A stretch of DNA of 64,000 nt from Roseimaritima ulvae (GCF_008065135.1 NZ_CP042914.1:1488001-1552000); one strand, 5' to 3'. Shown: positions 8,616 to 17,126, counted from the stretch's first letter. Program-made: numbers and translations. The notes: generated by a model not told the origin, from the letters alone.

Positions 8616-10067
8616 ATGCCTGATCCGACACGTCTGGATTCCCAAACGAGCAATATCAACATGGAACGTTTCATCGCCTCTCCTCGCCGGCAGTTTCTAC
8701 AGCGCTGTGGTCTGGGGATCGGCTCGCTAGCGCTGACCGATATGCTGGCCGGCCAGGCCGCGACCGCTGGGTCCGCAAACGGTACCACCGCCCCCCACCA
8801 TCCGGCTCGCGCCCAGCACGTCATTCACGTTTTTTTGAATGGCGGCATGTCGCAGGTGGATACCTTCGACCCCAAGCCCGAGTTGACCCGTCGAGCCGGT
8901 CAGATGTTGCCGTTTGATAACCTGCAGACCGAACGCAAAACGGGGGTGGCTCTGCCCTCACCGTTTACGTTCAAACAGCACGGTGAGTGCGGGATGCCGA
9001 TCAGCGACTTGTTCCCACACGTGGCTGAGTGCGCCGACGAGCTGGCGGTGATTCGTTCGATGCATGCCGAATTGCCCAGTCATGAAATGATGCTGATGTT
9101 GATGAACACCGGGCATTCCCGCTTGGTGCGTCCCAGTTTCGGTTCGTGGTTGAGCTGGGGCATGGGCAGCGAGAATCAGAACCTACCTGGATTTGTTGCC
9201 TTATGTCCGGGCGGCCTACCGGTCGGCGGCGCTGGCAATTGGCGTTCCGCGTTCCTGCCCGGTGCCTACCAGGGTACGTTGGTGGACACGGCCCACACCG
9301 ATCCGACCAAGCTGATTCGCCATATTCGTAACGAGCGGTTATCGAAAGCGGACCAACAGGCTCAGCTGGAAGTCCTGCAGGCACTCAACGCCAAGCACCT
9401 CGCCCAGCGTCCGGACGAAGCCGCCCTCGAAGCTCGGATTCAATCCTTTGATTTGGCGTACCGCATGCAGATGGAAGCCACCGACGCGTTCGACATTAGC
9501 CAGGAATCGGAGCACATTTTAAACCTGTACGGCGAAGGGACACAGAATCGACAATTGCTGCTGGCTCGGCGGTTGGTCGAACGCGGCGTGCGATACGTGC
9601 AAGTTTGGCACGGCGCCGGCCAACCATGGGACAGTCACAGCAACATCAAAGCCACCCACCGGAACGTCGCCAAACAGTGTGACCAAGGAATCGCGGCCCT
9701 GATCAAGGACCTCAAGCAACGCGGCCTGCTCGACAAGACCCTGATCCTGTGCAGCGGCGAATTCGGACGCACGCCCTCGGTGGAACTGGGACAAAACGGA
9801 TCGGGCGCCAGCCAGGGGCGCGACCACAACCACTGGGGCTTCTCGCTGTGGATGGCCGGTGGGGGTGTGAAAGGCGGCACGATTTACGGCGCGACGGATG
9901 AGTTTGGATTTAAAGCCGTCGAAAATCCGGTTTCGGTGCATGACCTGCATGCCACGATGCTGCACCTGTTGGGCTTCGACCATGAACGCTTGACGTACCG
10001 TTATGCCGGCCGCGATTACCGCCTGACCGACCTCTCCGGCCAAGTCGTCCGTGACGTGATTGGGTGA
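8616..10067 (+). CDS. DUF1501 domain protein (Tat-exported, alkaline-phosphatase-like fold)
   Basis: A 483-aa protein of the DUF1501 family, distantly related to sulfatase/phosphatase-fold enzymes. The N-terminus carries a Tat-like signal (SPRRQFLQRCGLGIGSLAL). An in-frame ATG at 8661 puts that signal close to the terminus and may be the true start. Family landmarks are HVFLNGGMSQVDTFDPKP, VIRSMHAELPSHE, HGAGQPWDSHSN, LILCSGEFGRTP and GRDHNHWGFSLWMAGGG, covering essentially the full family length. It is the partner of the preceding cytochrome-c/DUF1549 gene (16-base gap). Export in a folded state is inferred from the twin-arginine signal; the substrate is unknown. Confidence 0.92.
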   Translation: MPDPTRLDSQTSNINMERFIASPRRQFLQRCGLGIGSLALTDMLAGQAATAGSANGTTAPHHPARAQHVIHVFLNGGMSQVDTFDPKPELTRRAGQMLPFDNLQTERKTGVALPSPFTFKQHGECGMPISDLFPHVAECADELAVIRSMHAELPSHEMMLMLMNTGHSRLVRPSFGSWLSWGMGSENQNLPGFVALCPGGLPVGGAGNWRSAFLPGAYQGTLVDTAHTDPTKLIRHIRNERLSKADQQAQLEVLQALNAKHLAQRPDEAALEARIQSFDLAYRMQMEATDAFDISQESEHILNLYGEGTQNRQLLLARRLVERGVRYVQVWHGAGQPWDSHSNIKATHRNVAKQCDQGIAALIKDLKQRGLLDKTLILCSGEFGRTPSVELGQNGSGASQGRDHNHWGFSLWMAGGGVKGGTIYGATDEFGFKAVENPVSVHDLHATMLHLLGFDHERLTYRYAGRDYRLTDLSGQVVRDVIG

Positions 10068-10367
10068 TTGCGTGATCCACGAGCTGTCAAACAGCTAGTG
10101 CGGTGTAAACATCTGATATTAGGGTCTGGCCGTACCCGAGCGTCGCCAGAAAATGGTCCTTCTTGCCGCGCCGATCCAATCTCTGGCAAGATCGGCTACC
10201 CCTATTTTCCAAGTGGATCAGAGCACCCCCCTAACCTTTGTCTGCTAATATAGGGTGACCTCTCATCCCCGATGCTTTGTCGACGCCAGCGTCAACCGTT
10301 GAGTTCCGCTGATCCACCTGCGCTTTTCATGGCCCCCCACACGGGCGTGGCTACAAGGAGAATCAAT
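10068..10367. other. Spacer with a diverged copy of inverted repeat B
   Basis: The 300 bases before the sulfatase contain a degenerate B-type inverted repeat (about 10130-10200: arms CGAGCGTCGCCAGA and TCTGGCAAGATCGGCTAC). The motif GATATTAGGGTCTGG just left of it also occurs, reversed, at the right end of repeat B at 5610-5632. An AAGGAG at 10355-10360 fixes the sulfatase start. No gene seen. Confidence 0.55.
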
Positions 10368-12170
10368 ATGTCGCGTTTGAGTTACCTGACGATTATGGTA
10401 TCCGCGTTGCTGCTGAGTTTTTCAGCATTGTCGCAGGCGGCCAAGCCCAATGTCATCTTGGTGATGGCGGACGACCAGGGTTACGGCGACCTTGGATGTA
10501 CGGGGAATCCGATCATCAAGACGCCCAACATTGATCAGCTGGCGTCCGAATCGTCTGGGCTGAGCGACTACCATGTTGCGCCGACCTGTTCTCCCACGCG
10601 TTGCTCACTGCTGACTGGGCACTGGACCAATCGCACTGGCGTCTGGCACACGATCATGGGCCGTTCGATGCTGCGTGAAAATGAAGTCACCGTGGGGCAG
10701 ATGTTCAGCGATGCCGGCTACGAAACCGGGATGTTTGGGAAATGGCACCTTGGTGACAACTATCCCTACCGTCCCGAAGATCGCGGCTTTACGGAGGTTT
10801 TTCGGCACGGTGGTGGCGGTGTCGGACAAACCCCGGATGTTTGGAACAATGCCTATTTCGATGGTTCCTATTTCCACAACGGCGAACTCGTTCCGGCCGA
10901 AGGATTCTGCACCGACGTGTTCTTCGACCGCGCCAATGCGTTTATCACCAAGTGTGCCAAGCAGGAGCAGCCGTTCTTCGCGTACATCTCGACCAATGCA
11001 CCTCACGGCCCGCTGCATTGCCCCCAGAAATATCTTGATATGTATGAAGGGCAATCCGATAAAATCGCCGCTTTCTTTGGCATGATTACCAACATCGACG
11101 ATAACGTCGGCAAGACGCGCCGGTTGATCGAAGAGCTGGGAATCGCGGACGATACGATCTTTGTTTATACGACCGACAACGGTACGGCCACCGGAGCGAA
11201 TATTTTCAATGCGGGGATGAGGGGCCGCAAGGGAAGTCCTTACGATGGGGGGCACCGCGTCCCGTTCTTTCTGCATTGGCCCGCTGGTGGCATCGACCAG
11301 CAGCATGACGTTGATGAACTCACTCACGTGGTCGATATTGTCCCCACGTTGCTGGCGATGACCGGCGTGGAAAAGCCTGCAGAGGTGAAGTTTGATGGCG
11401 TCTCCATTGCCGACTTGCTGGACCCCAAGAAAGACGTGGATTGGCCGGAGCGTTTTGTGATTAGCGATTCGCAACGCGTGCGCGATCCGATCAAGTGGCG
11501 TGGTTCGTCGGTGATGTCGCAAAAATATCGGCTGATCAACGGCCAGGAACTGTACGACATGACCGCCGACCCCGGCCAACAAAAGGACATCGCGAAACAG
11601 CATCCAGAAGTCGTTGCGGAGATGCGAGCGTTTTATGATCAATGGTGGGCCGAGCTGGAACCCACGTTTTCTCAGACCACCGAAATATACCTCGGCCATC
11701 CTCAACATCCCGTGGTCAGCCTCACCGCCCACGACTGGATTCAGGGCGTCAATCCGCCATGGCACCAAGGTTCCATCCGCGCTGCAAACCTCAAGCAGCG
11801 AGGCTCCAAGAAGCTCGTCCATGAGGGACACTGGGCCGTGAAAGCCCTACGAGATGGTAAGTATCGCATCTCGCTCCGCCGCTGGCCTGTTGAGTCGCGC
11901 ACTGCGATCAATGCATCGCTTCCCGCTGGAGACAATGTTCCTGGAGCCTCGAAGGCCTTTCGGACCACGCCAGGAAAATCCATCGGCGCCACCCACGCCG
12001 TGCTCCGAATCGACGGACAAGACATTGATCGCAAACCCGTCGAAGCAGACGTCGAAGAGGTCAGCTTCGTCACGGAGCTGAAGCAGGGCTCGCATCAACT
12101 TGCTCCGTTCTTCGAAGTCGAACAAGGGGAACTGGGGGCGTATTACGTCGTCGTGACCAGTCTCGACTAA
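10368..12170 (+). CDS. Type I sulfatase (arylsulfatase family)
   Basis: A secreted 600-aa formylglycine-dependent sulfatase. The start at 10368 follows an AAGGAG ribosome site with a 7-base gap and gives a clean signal peptide (cleavage about residue 24). Metal-binding Asp35-Asp36 (MADDQGYGD) and the sulfatase signature Cys74-Ser-Pro-Thr-Arg are present; Cys74 is the residue converted to formylglycine. Further family landmarks are GKWHLGD, TTDNGT and GMRGRKGSPYDGGHRVPF. The C-terminal ~130 residues beyond the usual catalytic core form a beta-rich extension. Likely role: removing sulfate esters from algal polysaccharides in the periplasm. The exact substrate class cannot be told by eye. Confidence 0.95.
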   Translation: MSRLSYLTIMVSALLLSFSALSQAAKPNVILVMADDQGYGDLGCTGNPIIKTPNIDQLASESSGLSDYHVAPTCSPTRCSLLTGHWTNRTGVWHTIMGRSMLRENEVTVGQMFSDAGYETGMFGKWHLGDNYPYRPEDRGFTEVFRHGGGGVGQTPDVWNNAYFDGSYFHNGELVPAEGFCTDVFFDRANAFITKCAKQEQPFFAYISTNAPHGPLHCPQKYLDMYEGQSDKIAAFFGMITNIDDNVGKTRRLIEELGIADDTIFVYTTDNGTATGANIFNAGMRGRKGSPYDGGHRVPFFLHWPAGGIDQQHDVDELTHVVDIVPTLLAMTGVEKPAEVKFDGVSIADLLDPKKDVDWPERFVISDSQRVRDPIKWRGSSVMSQKYRLINGQELYDMTADPGQQKDIAKQHPEVVAEMRAFYDQWWAELEPTFSQTTEIYLGHPQHPVVSLTAHDWIQGVNPPWHQGSIRAANLKQRGSKKLVHEGHWAVKALRDGKYRISLRRWPVESRTAINASLPAGDNVPGASKAFRTTPGKSIGATHAVLRIDGQDIDRKPVEADVEEVSFVTELKQGSHQLAPFFEVEQGELGAYYVVVTSLD

Positions 12171-12199
12171 GTTGCAGACCGCCGCCCCCGTAGCCGCCC

Positions 12200-12268
12200 C
12201 CCTCGTTCCCAGGCTCCCGCCTGGGAACGCACTGCAGTGGAGGCTCCCGCCTCCCGCGCCCTCGCTAA
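12200..12268. repeat. Repeat G, copy 2
   Basis: TTCCCAGGCTCCCGCCTGGG followed by GGAGGCTCCCGCCTCCCGCG matches 5464-5530 and again lies immediately left of repeat B. It can fold as a small hairpin. Confidence 0.65.
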
Positions 12269-12285
12269 GCAAACCGCAGCCACTC

Positions 12286-12352
12286 CGTAGCCGAACTCGC
12301 CAGAGTTTGGATTTTCCGCCGAGTCGTCCAAAGTCTGGCGACTTCGGCTACG
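12286..12352. repeat. Inverted repeat B, copy 2
   Basis: Same arms as at 5549-5615, separated by a short TTCCGCCGAGTCG-type loop. It is followed 18 bases later by another full copy. Confidence 0.8.
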
Positions 12353-12370
12353 ACGAAACGCCACCGCCCC

Positions 12371-12460
12371 CGTAGCCGAACTCGCCAGAGTTTGGATTTT
12401 TCCGCCGAGTCGTCCAAAGTCTGGCGACTTCGGCTACCACTGGTCCAAACTCTGGCGACT
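12371..12460. repeat. Inverted repeat B, copy 3 plus a half copy
   Basis: A full copy covers 12371-12436; a further single arm (GGTCCAAACTCTGGCGACTG) follows at 12441-12460. With copy 2, the 319-base spacer upstream of the amidohydrolase is almost entirely repeat. Confidence 0.75.
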
Positions 12461-12489
12461 GCGCACCGCACCCGATCACAGGTACCTCC

Positions 12490-13407
12490 ATGAAGCCCTT
12501 CCGTCGTCGCGATTTCATTCGGGGGCTTGGCGCGGTGCCGCTTTGCACCGCAACCGGTTTAGCCGAGGACGCTCCGTCGAGCGTAGTGGTGGACACCCAT
12601 CTGCATTGTTTCGCCGGTCAGAATCGCCGTTTTCCATATCATCCGCGAGCGCCGTATCGCCCCAGTTCCGCGGCAACTCCAGAGCATCTCTTGCAGTGCA
12701 TGGACAATGCCGGCGTCGACTTTGCGGTTGTCGTTCATCCGGAGCCCTACCAAGACGACCATCGGTACCTCGAGCACTGTTTGAAGGTGGGACAGGAACG
12801 TCTAAAAGGCACGTGCTTGTTCTTTGCCGATCGTCCCGGTTCGGTTGAAAAGATGGCTCCGTTGGTTCAGCGACATCCGGGGCGCATTATTGCCGCACGC
12901 GTGCATGCCTACGCGCCTGATCGCCTGCCACCCTTCGGGACAAAAGAGCTGCGGCAGCTCTGGAAAACCGCGTCGGATCTGGGGCTTGCAATGCAACTGC
13001 ATTTCGAACCGCGTTATGCCCCGGGGCTGGAACCGTTGATTCGAGAGTTCAAGGATACGACGGTTGTCATCGATCATTTGGGGCGACCGATGCAGGGCAC
13101 GCCTGAGGAACATGAGGTGGTGGTTCGCTGGTCACGGTTTCCCAATACGGTGATGAAGGTTTCTTCGATCCCCGACCAAAATCGTTATCCACATCGCGAC
13201 GTCAAACCCGTCATCCGCCGTTTGACGGACGCCTTTGGCGCCGAACGTATGATCTACGGAGGAGGATTCAACGCGGCTGCGACGGGCGAATCCTATCGAG
13301 ACTATCGCATGCACGTCGCGGATTTACTTTCCCATTTATCGGACGCAGATCGCCGGAAAATCCTTGGCGGTACCGCGGCCAAGCTATATAAATTCAACGG
13401 TTCCTAA
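12490..13407 (+). CDS. Amidohydrolase-family TIM-barrel hydrolase (COG3618-like) with Tat-type signal
   Basis: A 305-aa metal-dependent hydrolase-like protein of the amidohydro_2 group, related to 2-pyrone-4,6-dicarbonate and lactone hydrolases. The N-terminus is Tat-like (FRRRDFIRGLGAVPL). The barrel begins with VVDTHLHCF (His37, His39 as metal ligands) and later shows HLGRP (in VVIDHLGRP). The usual C-terminal GSDWP metal Asp is absent: the equivalent stretch is MIYGGGFN. It ends with the normal KILGGTAAKLY helix. It may therefore be a metal-poor or altered subgroup. It sits alone between repeat-filled DNA and a PQQ-like gene (101-base gap). Confidence 0.8.
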   Translation: MKPFRRRDFIRGLGAVPLCTATGLAEDAPSSVVVDTHLHCFAGQNRRFPYHPRAPYRPSSAATPEHLLQCMDNAGVDFAVVVHPEPYQDDHRYLEHCLKVGQERLKGTCLFFADRPGSVEKMAPLVQRHPGRIIAARVHAYAPDRLPPFGTKELRQLWKTASDLGLAMQLHFEPRYAPGLEPLIREFKDTTVVIDHLGRPMQGTPEEHEVVVRWSRFPNTVMKVSSIPDQNRYPHRDVKPVIRRLTDAFGAERMIYGGGFNAAATGESYRDYRMHVADLLSHLSDADRRKILGGTAAKLYKFNGS

Positions 13408-13508
13408 ATATGTCTATACCTGCCAGCGTTGCCGTCGGCATATTTCGCTTCCTTGCCTGTGACTTGCAATTACGAACCGCCGTTGAACCGTTCAGGAGAG
13501 ATTTGCCG

Positions 13509-14795
13509 ATGAAGCCCTTCACTGTTGTCCTCTGCACGCCATTTTTGTTCCTGCTCACCGCGACCCCTTGTCTGGCAGACAACTGGGGATCGTGGCGAGG
13601 CCCGACCAGCAACGGCATTTCCACGGAAACAAGCGTTCCTACCGAATGGTCAAAAGACAAAAACGTGGCCTGGCGAGTGGAATTGCCGGGACCGGCCGGT
13701 GCCACACCGGTTGTCTGGGACGACCAGATTTTCCTGACCACCGTCGACGGCTCGAGCCTGTTGCTGATGTGCTTTGGAACCGACGGCCAGGAACAATGGC
13801 GACGGGAAATCAGCAAAGGCAACAAAGCGGCACGTGGCGATGAGGGCAATTCGGCTTCACCATCGCCAATCACCGACGGGAAACATGTCTGGTCTTTCAT
13901 GGGCACCGGTGATCTGGCTTGCTTTACGGTTTCCGGTCAGCCGGTATGGCATGTGGATCTGCAGGAGCGATACGGAAAATTCGACATCGCGTTTGGTATG
14001 TCGGCCACCCCCGTACTACACGAGGGCCGACTATTTGTGCAGCTGATCCATGGAGACGGAAAGCCGACGACCCAGGAAGCCATCGTGGTGGCCATCGATG
14101 CGAACTCTGGCGAGCACCTGTGGAAGGTCGATCGCGTCACGGGCGCTGCGAAAGAGAATGAGCATTCGTACGCCTCCCCGATTCTGTACGATTTCGGTGA
14201 CCGCACGTTTCTGATCACCCATGGCGCGGATTACACCGTGGCGTATGGGCTGGAAGATGGCAAGGAAATTTGGAGGCTTGGCGGCCTGAACCCTCAGGGC
14301 AACAACTATCACCCCACGCTGCGTTTTGTCGCCTCACCGGCGGCGGCGGAAGGCATCGTGGTCTGTCCCACGGCCAAAAACGGACCTGTCTTTGCGGTCG
14401 CTCCCGATCGACAGGGCGACCTGACCGATAGCGATGCGGTGCTGTGGGTGCGAGATCAACATACGCCCGACGTGCCGTCACCGCTGATTCACGGCGACCT
14501 GGTCTACCTCTGCCGAGAAAACGGGATGTTGCTGGTACTGGATCGCAACACCGGCCAAGAGGTTTACATGGAGCGTACGCACAGCCATCGCCATCGTGCT
14601 TCGCCCGTATTTGCCGACGGCCATCTTTACCTGACCGCTCGGGACGGCAAGATCACCGTGGTCAAAGCCGGCAAGGAGTTTCAGATTGTCGCCCAGAACG
14701 ATACGGACGAGACCATGTCTGCCTCGCCCGTGATCTCTGACGGCACCATCTATTTGCGAACGTTCGAAGCTCTGTGGGCGATCCGAAAAGATTAA
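13509..14795 (+). CDS. Secreted PQQ/BamB-like beta-propeller protein
   Basis: About 428 aa, with a signal peptide (MKPFTVVLCTPFLFLLTATP, cleavage after CLAD region). The start at 13509 follows a CAGGAGAG ribosome site; upstream in-frame ATG 13410 lacks one and lies right after the amidohydrolase stop. The body is a run of PQQ-like blades: W.GPTSNGISTETSVPTEW, VAWRVELPG, QEQWRREIS, EHLWKVDRV, KEIWRLGG, TGQEVYMERT. Such proteins are abundant in planctomycetes and can be scaffolds as well as quinoprotein dehydrogenases; I see no CxxCH or disulphide pair that would argue for an enzyme. Confidence 0.85.
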   Translation: MKPFTVVLCTPFLFLLTATPCLADNWGSWRGPTSNGISTETSVPTEWSKDKNVAWRVELPGPAGATPVVWDDQIFLTTVDGSSLLLMCFGTDGQEQWRREISKGNKAARGDEGNSASPSPITDGKHVWSFMGTGDLACFTVSGQPVWHVDLQERYGKFDIAFGMSATPVLHEGRLFVQLIHGDGKPTTQEAIVVAIDANSGEHLWKVDRVTGAAKENEHSYASPILYDFGDRTFLITHGADYTVAYGLEDGKEIWRLGGLNPQGNNYHPTLRFVASPAAAEGIVVCPTAKNGPVFAVAPDRQGDLTDSDAVLWVRDQHTPDVPSPLIHGDLVYLCRENGMLLVLDRNTGQEVYMERTHSHRHRASPVFADGHLYLTARDGKITVVKAGKEFQIVAQNDTDETMSASPVISDGTIYLRTFEALWAIRKD

Positions 14796-14797
14796 GC

Positions 14798-15553
14798 ATG
14801 ACCAAGCCGCGGGCACGAACCGTTTCTGGAGGGATCGTTGCGGTGGCGGCGAGCATGTGGTTCGCATCAGCACCGTTTGTGATTAGAACCAATCCTAACG
14901 TGCCCGCCGTCTTCCTGTTTGGCTCGACGATGTTCTTCTGCTGCATTGTCGGAGCCTGGCTAGGATTGGGAAAAAATCATTGGCGTTGGCTGCTCGCGAT
15001 CGTCACCCCAGTCCTGCTTGGCGTCGGGGTGTCGATGGCGATTTCGTTTAGAAGTGAAGAACGGACTGTCTTCATCTGCATGTTCTGCGGGGCGACGGGC
15101 CTAGCAGCTCTGACGACGTCGCTGCTGCGAGTAGTAAAGGGCGATTACAAGCAAATCGCGCCGGGCGCATCGACGCCCGACGCGTTGCAGTTTGGAATCC
15201 GCGATCTATTAATCTGGACCGCAGCGTCTGCAGTGATCATCGCTATCTTGAAAGCGATTCTGGGCGCTGAATTTCGAATCCATAGCCCCGAAGTCACATT
15301 GATTGGGGTCGTTTCAGTCAGTTTTTCGCTCGCCACGGTCATCGACATATGGGCCATTCATGGCCAGCAACTGACACCTACAAAGGTACTTGTTGTCATT
15401 GTGATGACCTGCTGCGCGATGTTGGCGAACTATTTTGCAATCGCACGTTACCAATGGTTTTTCCCCTCCGTGGTCCTACTCTGGCAAATACTGGCGGTTG
15501 CTATAATGCTATCGTTTCGATTGCGTGGATATCGATTTGTTAAACGTCTTTGA
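14798..15553 (+). CDS. Polytopic membrane protein with planctomycete 'RDLL' motif, function unknown
   Basis: A 251-aa protein with about six to seven hydrophobic segments. The start at 14798 is two bases after the stop of the propeller gene, suggesting co-transcription. Residues around 133-150 read LQFGIRDLLIWTAASAVIIA, a motif common in planctomycete integral membrane proteins of no known role. No transport or enzymatic signature is visible. Its last four bases overlap a TTG that opens the truncated DUF502 frame. Confidence 0.7.
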   Translation: MTKPRARTVSGGIVAVAASMWFASAPFVIRTNPNVPAVFLFGSTMFFCCIVGAWLGLGKNHWRWLLAIVTPVLLGVGVSMAISFRSEERTVFICMFCGATGLAALTTSLLRVVKGDYKQIAPGASTPDALQFGIRDLLIWTAASAVIIAILKAILGAEFRIHSPEVTLIGVVSVSFSLATVIDIWAIHGQQLTPTKVLVVIVMTCCAMLANYFAIARYQWFFPSVVLLWQILAVAIMLSFRLRGYRFVKRL

Positions 15554-15948
15554 GTTGCGAAGCCCACAATGAAGAAGCTGTAATTGGCCAACTGTCGTTC
15601 CTTCGCGCCATAGCGATTGGGGGCATTTTCTTTCTGCTGCCGCTCGCCGTGCTGCTGTTTTTTCTCGGGCAGATCGCTCAGGTAATCTTCGCCGTCGCCG
15701 TGCGGATTCAGCCGTGGCTGGGGGAATACCTAGGGATTAAAGACGCCACCGGGTACGCACTGGTTTTCGCCATCGCGGTGACGCTATTGTTTGACAATAT
15801 CTGCCAGATACACCGCCGTGATGGGGCGTCCATCGCTGTCCCGCTGGTGACTGGAATACCAGGACAACAAGCCATGTTGGGCATCAAGTGCGACGAACCC
15901 CGGATAAGAGTTGTCGCCGCCGCTGGGAAGTTCGGCAATCGGTTTTAG
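15550..15948 (+). pseudogene. Truncated DUF502-family membrane protein
   Basis: The first about 80 codons (from TTG 15550) read as the start of a DUF502 protein: FLRAIAIGGIFFLLPLAVLL, then IQPWLGEYLGIKDATGYALV and AIAVTLL. DUF502 proteins are normally about 200 aa with more transmembrane sequence and a C-terminal soluble part. Here family likeness stops at about base 15787; the rest of the frame is simply antisense to the 3' end of the convergent sialidase-like gene. The breakpoint coincides with that gene's stop codon (15784-15786), so a deletion or insertion joined the two. The product, if made, would be a non-native 132-aa peptide. Confidence 0.65.
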
Positions 15949-16869
15949 TTCATCGTCGATTAACCAATAAAGCGCCGTCTTGGGACCTTGGTCGGTGTTC
16001 TTTCGTCCGCCGACCAACCAATGGTCTCCCCATTTTGCCAGCAACGGGCCACCCACGTAATGCGGTAAGGTTTTGCGGTCCCATTCCTGGTAAGGAGGAA
16101 GAGCACGAGCTAGTTGGGCGCTCGCACCCCGTTGGCGACTGAGCGCCACCATGGTGCGGTCCGGCTCGATGAGAAACGCCGTTTCATTTCCCTGCTGCGT
16201 CTGAAACAGGGACCGGAATTTCCAATGCAGCCCATCGCTGCTTTCCAACAGTGCTCCTTCCAGGATCGCAGCGCCGCCCGCGCCGGACTCGGCTTCGGAA
16301 TACCCACGCTTTCGCCGGCCGCAAAGGTAAGCCGTTTCACCGTCGCTTACCGCACGCCAGATGTAATGTCCATACGTCCCTTCCATCTGCTGCGGATCGC
16401 TCCACGTCTTGCCATCACTCGTCCAGACCGCAAAACCAAGATGTTTGTTAATGTCATAGTCTTTGCGGGGCAGTTCGCCTTCGCCGCTATACCAGGTTCC
16501 GGTGTAAAGGAATAGCTTTCCACGGAATGCTAGAAAGTGTGGGTCGCGGGTGTCACGTTGCGGCACCGAGAATTGATGCACGGTGTTCCAAGTCTTTGCA
16601 TCATCGCTGCTGAGAACGATGATCGATGAAGTGGAAAACACCATGTGTCCGTCCGGACAACTTCGGAACGCCAGCCAGTATTTTCCCTCCCAGTGGATCA
16701 GATCTGTAAACGCATTGTGCTCGCCATTATCGAATACACGACGAACGTTTTGTACGTGAAGTCTGGGGGTAGCGTCCTCCGCACAAGTGGTCACAGCGGA
16801 GCACGACAGGCACAACGCGGTTAGCGAAACGAACGCGACGCTTAAACGATTTGGCAAGTGCCAGAACAT
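15784..16869 (-). CDS. Secreted sialidase/BNR-type beta-propeller glycosidase-like protein
   Basis: A 361-aa exported protein. The signal peptide spans about residues 1-30 (LSVAFVSLTALCLSCSAVTT). The body is a six-bladed propeller of the sialidase/neuraminidase-like kind with repeated S-x-D-x-G-x-x-W-like turns: SSDDAKTWNTVHQF, WTSDGKTWSDPQQ, ESSDGLHWKFRS. The early NAFTDLIHWEGKYWLAFRSCPDGH is typical of planctomycete exo-alpha-sialidase-like proteins. Catalytic residues of true sialidases are not certain by eye, so glycan binding or hydrolysis of another sugar is possible. It converges on and abuts the broken DUF502 gene. Confidence 0.75.
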   Translation of the reverse strand: MFWHLPNRLSVAFVSLTALCLSCSAVTTCAEDATPRLHVQNVRRVFDNGEHNAFTDLIHWEGKYWLAFRSCPDGHMVFSTSSIIVLSSDDAKTWNTVHQFSVPQRDTRDPHFLAFRGKLFLYTGTWYSGEGELPRKDYDINKHLGFAVWTSDGKTWSDPQQMEGTYGHYIWRAVSDGETAYLCGRRKRGYSEAESGAGGAAILEGALLESSDGLHWKFRSLFQTQQGNETAFLIEPDRTMVALSRQRGASAQLARALPPYQEWDRKTLPHYVGGPLLAKWGDHWLVGGRKNTDQGPKTALYWLIDDELKPIAELPSGGDNSYPGFVALDAQHGLLSWYSSHQRDSDGRPITAVYLADIVKQ

Positions 16870-16906
16870 AAGGCAGAACTCATATCAATATCGAGGAATA
16901 AAATCA

Positions 16907-16935
16907 TGTAGGCAGTCGATTTAGTCGTTTAACCC
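16907..16935. repeat. Repeat E, copy 2
   Basis: ATCATG-AGGCAGTCGATTTA then TCGTTTAACCCG, matching 5338-5375. Confidence 0.55.
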
Positions 16936-16984
16936 GCAGTTGCAGGAGACGTCTGACCTAATAGCATTAAATTGTCATCCGGTC

Positions 16985-17120
16985 TCACTTCACTCTCCGT
17001 CTGGGAGGGTTGAGCGTCGGCGAGGGGAGGGTTTTTCGGCTGCTGCAAAAGACTCAACGACCTGCAAATCCAACGTACCCTCCCCGCTCGTTCCTCGCGA
17101 CCCTACCAGGGAGAGGGTGA
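16985..17120. repeat. Repeat A, copy 2, with an inverted partner
   Basis: The left part (CACTCTCCGTCTGGGAGGG, GGCGAGGGGAGGG) matches 1634-1690. The right part near 17080-17120 (CCTCCCCGCTCG, CAGGGAGAGGGTGAAATG) is the approximate reverse complement, so the whole 135 bases form an imperfect long inverted repeat. Confidence 0.6.
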
Positions 17121-17126
17121 AATGCT

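Larger units (their letters stand above)
16870..17126. other. Spacer with repeats E and A between two sialidase-like reading frames
   Basis: Repeat E copy 2 (16907-16935) is followed by repeat A copy 2 (16985-17120). No gene is visible; the 93-codon plus-strand frame here is repeat sequence. Confidence 0.55.

Noticed and set aside
10605-11831. 408-codon antisense frame inside the sulfatase
   Set aside because: The sulfatase has clear catalytic motifs and the antisense product shows none.
12286-12460. Hairpins as rho-independent terminators
   Set aside because: The arms are long enough, but no T-tract follows either hairpin, so terminator function is not supported by sequence.
12172-12471. 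Three overlapping short frames in the spacer before the amidohydrolase
   Set aside because: They are translations of repeat B and G, not genes.
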